From assembly GCA_035533215.1 (NCBI GenBank), contig DATLUG010000014.1, forward strand, positions 1 to 41,845: a stretch of DNA of 41,845 nucleotides. Direction: 5' to 3'. The stretch comes from DAHUZL01 sp035533215 (lineage in GTDB: Bacteria > Chloroflexota > Dormibacteria > Aeolococcales > Bog-877). Shown here piece by piece: positions 40,737 to 41,845 of the stretch; within the stretch, counting starts at the first letter, position 1, and every line of letters starts with the position of its first letter. The notes beneath the pieces were generated by a model. It was not told where the DNA came from. It searched no databases and saw only the letters and a list, made by a program, of their open reading frames with translations. The position numbers and the translations under genes are program-made.

Positions 40737-41825
40737 CTAGTGTCCCGTCTCGGAGATACGCAGGCAAAAGCGCTGGATGCTGGCGAGGATCTGATCCGCG
40801 GTCTTGGCCCACACGAAGGGAGTGGGGGCCTCGTTGTTCAGCGTGAGATAGAGGCGGATGGCGTCCTCCAGCGCCTGCGTGCTGCGGTGGGTGCCGCGTC
40901 GGATCTGGCGCTCGGTGAGCAGTCCGAACCACCACTCCACCTGATTGATCCAAGACGAGTAGGTGGGTGTGAAGTGCAGCGTGACACGAGGGTGGCGAAC
41001 CAGCCAGCGCTGGATCGTCGGCGTCTTGCGGGTGCCGCAGTTGTCGAGGACCACGTGGATGTCCAGTTCCGCCGGGACTTCGGCATCGATGCCCACGAGG
41101 AATCGCTGGAACTCGATCGTCTGATGCCGGCGGTGCAGTTCCCCGATGACGCGGCCGGTGGCGATGTCCAGCGCGGCGAACAGGGAGGTGGTGCCGTGAC
41201 GCCGGTAGTCATGCGTCCGCCGCTCCGGGATCCCCGGGCGCATGGGAAGAATCGGCTGGGTGCGATCCAGCGCTTGGATCTGCGACTTTTCGTCCACGCA
41301 GAGGACCACGGCCCGTTCCGGCGGGTGGAGGTACAGGCCCACGATGTCGCGCACCTTCTCGATGAACTGCGGATCGTTCGAGAGTTTGAAGGTCTCCGCT
41401 CGGTGCGGCTGCAGCCCGAAGGCGCGCCAGATCCGGTGGACCGTCGGACGGCTCAACCCCGAAGCCGCGGCCATCGAGCGGGTGCTCCAGTGGGTGGCGT
41501 TCGCCGGTGTGGTTTCCAGCGTCTTCACCACCACCTGCTCCACTTGGTCGTCCGTAATCCGGCGCGGCGCGCCACAGCGCGGCTCATCCAGCAAGCCACC
41601 CACCCCGCGCGCGAGGAAGCGCTGACGCCACTTCCCCACCGTGGCGTCGCAGATGTGAAGCTGGGCCGCCACCGCCGAATTCGACGTCCCGTCCGCGGCG
41701 CGCAGGATGATGCGCGCGCGCAGCGCCAGGGCCTGACTCGTGCGGCGACGCGCGGTCCAGCGTTCCAGGGTTCGACGGTCGTCGTCGCCGACGACAAGCG
41801 GGGCTTTGGGGCGGCCACGTGGCAT
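40737..41825 (-). CDS. IS630-family transposase, intact
   Basis: 362 residues from ATG 41825. An N-terminal HTH region (about 20-140) contains LALRARIILRAADGTSNSAVAAQLHICDATVGKWRQRF and a second helix pair (SGLSRPTVHRIWRAFGL). The DDE catalytic domain shows D178 (VVLCVDEKSQIQALDRTQ), D261 (HVVLDNCGTRKT) and E297 (SSWINQVEWWFG), with 35 residues between the last two (DD35E), as in IS630/Tc1-mariner enzymes. All catalytic residues are present, so it could be active. The TAG stop overlaps a TA dinucleotide at the presumed element edge; IS630 elements duplicate TA. The opposite end lies outside the window. Confidence 0.93.
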   Translation of the reverse strand: MPRGRPKAPLVVGDDDRRTLERWTARRRTSQALALRARIILRAADGTSNSAVAAQLHICDATVGKWRQRFLARGVGGLLDEPRCGAPRRITDDQVEQVVVKTLETTPANATHWSTRSMAAASGLSRPTVHRIWRAFGLQPHRAETFKLSNDPQFIEKVRDIVGLYLHPPERAVVLCVDEKSQIQALDRTQPILPMRPGIPERRTHDYRRHGTTSLFAALDIATGRVIGELHRRHQTIEFQRFLVGIDAEVPAELDIHVVLDNCGTRKTPTIQRWLVRHPRVTLHFTPTYSSWINQVEWWFGLLTERQIRRGTHRSTQALEDAIRLYLTLNNEAPTPFVWAKTADQILASIQRFCLRISETGH

Positions 41826-41845
41826 GCGACGGGTCCTCGCACAGA
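40737..41845. mobile_element. IS630-family insertion sequence, one end present
   Basis: The transposase gene fills the element almost to its left edge. The sequence reading GTGTCCCGTCTCGGAGATAC from 40740, just inside a TA at 40738-40739, is the likely terminal inverted repeat. The right end and its copy of the repeat are beyond 41845, so boundaries cannot be confirmed. Confidence 0.6.

Overview
The window is a very GC-rich, gene-dense bacterial chromosome segment with strongly GC-biased third codon positions. No rRNA or tRNA is visible, so taxonomy rests on gene content. NrdR, a tmk-darA pair (c-di-AMP receptor), MoxR-DUF58-transglutaminase and many apparently leaderless starts fit a high-GC terrabacterial lineage (Dormibacterota/Chloroflexota/Actinomycetota type). 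This is inference.

Layout. 1-1.7 kb: tail of a membrane protein, then a frameshifted IS110-family transposase. 1.7-4.8 kb: an arsenic locus with a divergent ArsR repressor, ArsM methyltransferase and a nearby aquaporin-family channel; two ~28-bp direct repeats lie between arsR and arsM. 5.2-6.1 kb: a secreted Cys-containing protein of unknown function. 6.1-8.2 kb: a divergent FMN-binding PNPOx-like protein and MocR regulator sharing a 24-bp promoter/operator. 8.2-9.7 kb: HAD phosphatase and hypoxanthine phosphoribosyltransferase. 9.8-14.5 kb: membrane-anchored sulfite-oxidase-like molybdoenzyme, AI-2E-family transporter and MFS transporter. 14.8-20.3 kb (minus strand): YggS and NrdR, a 4-TM protein, aldo/keto reductase, SDR and an ABC-2 exporter. 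20.4-23.4 kb (minus): a phosphate-type signalling cluster transcribed SixA-like phosphatase, soluble PAS histidine kinase, PhoU, PhoB-like regulator. 23.5-26 kb (plus): basic H1-like protein, Ppx/GppA and CHAD protein (polyphosphate). 25.9-32.4 kb (minus): thymidylate kinase, DarA c-di-AMP receptor, MoxR ATPase, DUF58, transglutaminase and an MBL hydrolase. 32.7-34.4 kb (minus): another ABC-2 exporter. 34.4-35.7 kb: gene-poor, with a perfect 15-bp hairpin and an MFS remnant. 35.7-40.1 kb (plus): SnoaL-like protein, then a tightly overlapping acyltransferase-ATPase-permease-permease operon. 40.2-41.8 kb: a small membrane protein, an ABC-permease-like remnant and an intact IS630-family transposase.

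The most notable signals are regulatory. At least ten start codons sit 6-8 nt behind a TANNNT-like -10 element, which predicts leaderless mRNAs. In two cases (the MIP channel and moxR) such a start opens a 15-18-codon leader ORF whose stop codon overlaps the start of the real gene, suggesting leaderless upstream ORFs coupled to the downstream gene. Two NrdR-box-like sites spaced exactly 32 bp flank the nrdR promoter, and a palindrome overlaps both divergent -10 boxes at the MocR locus.
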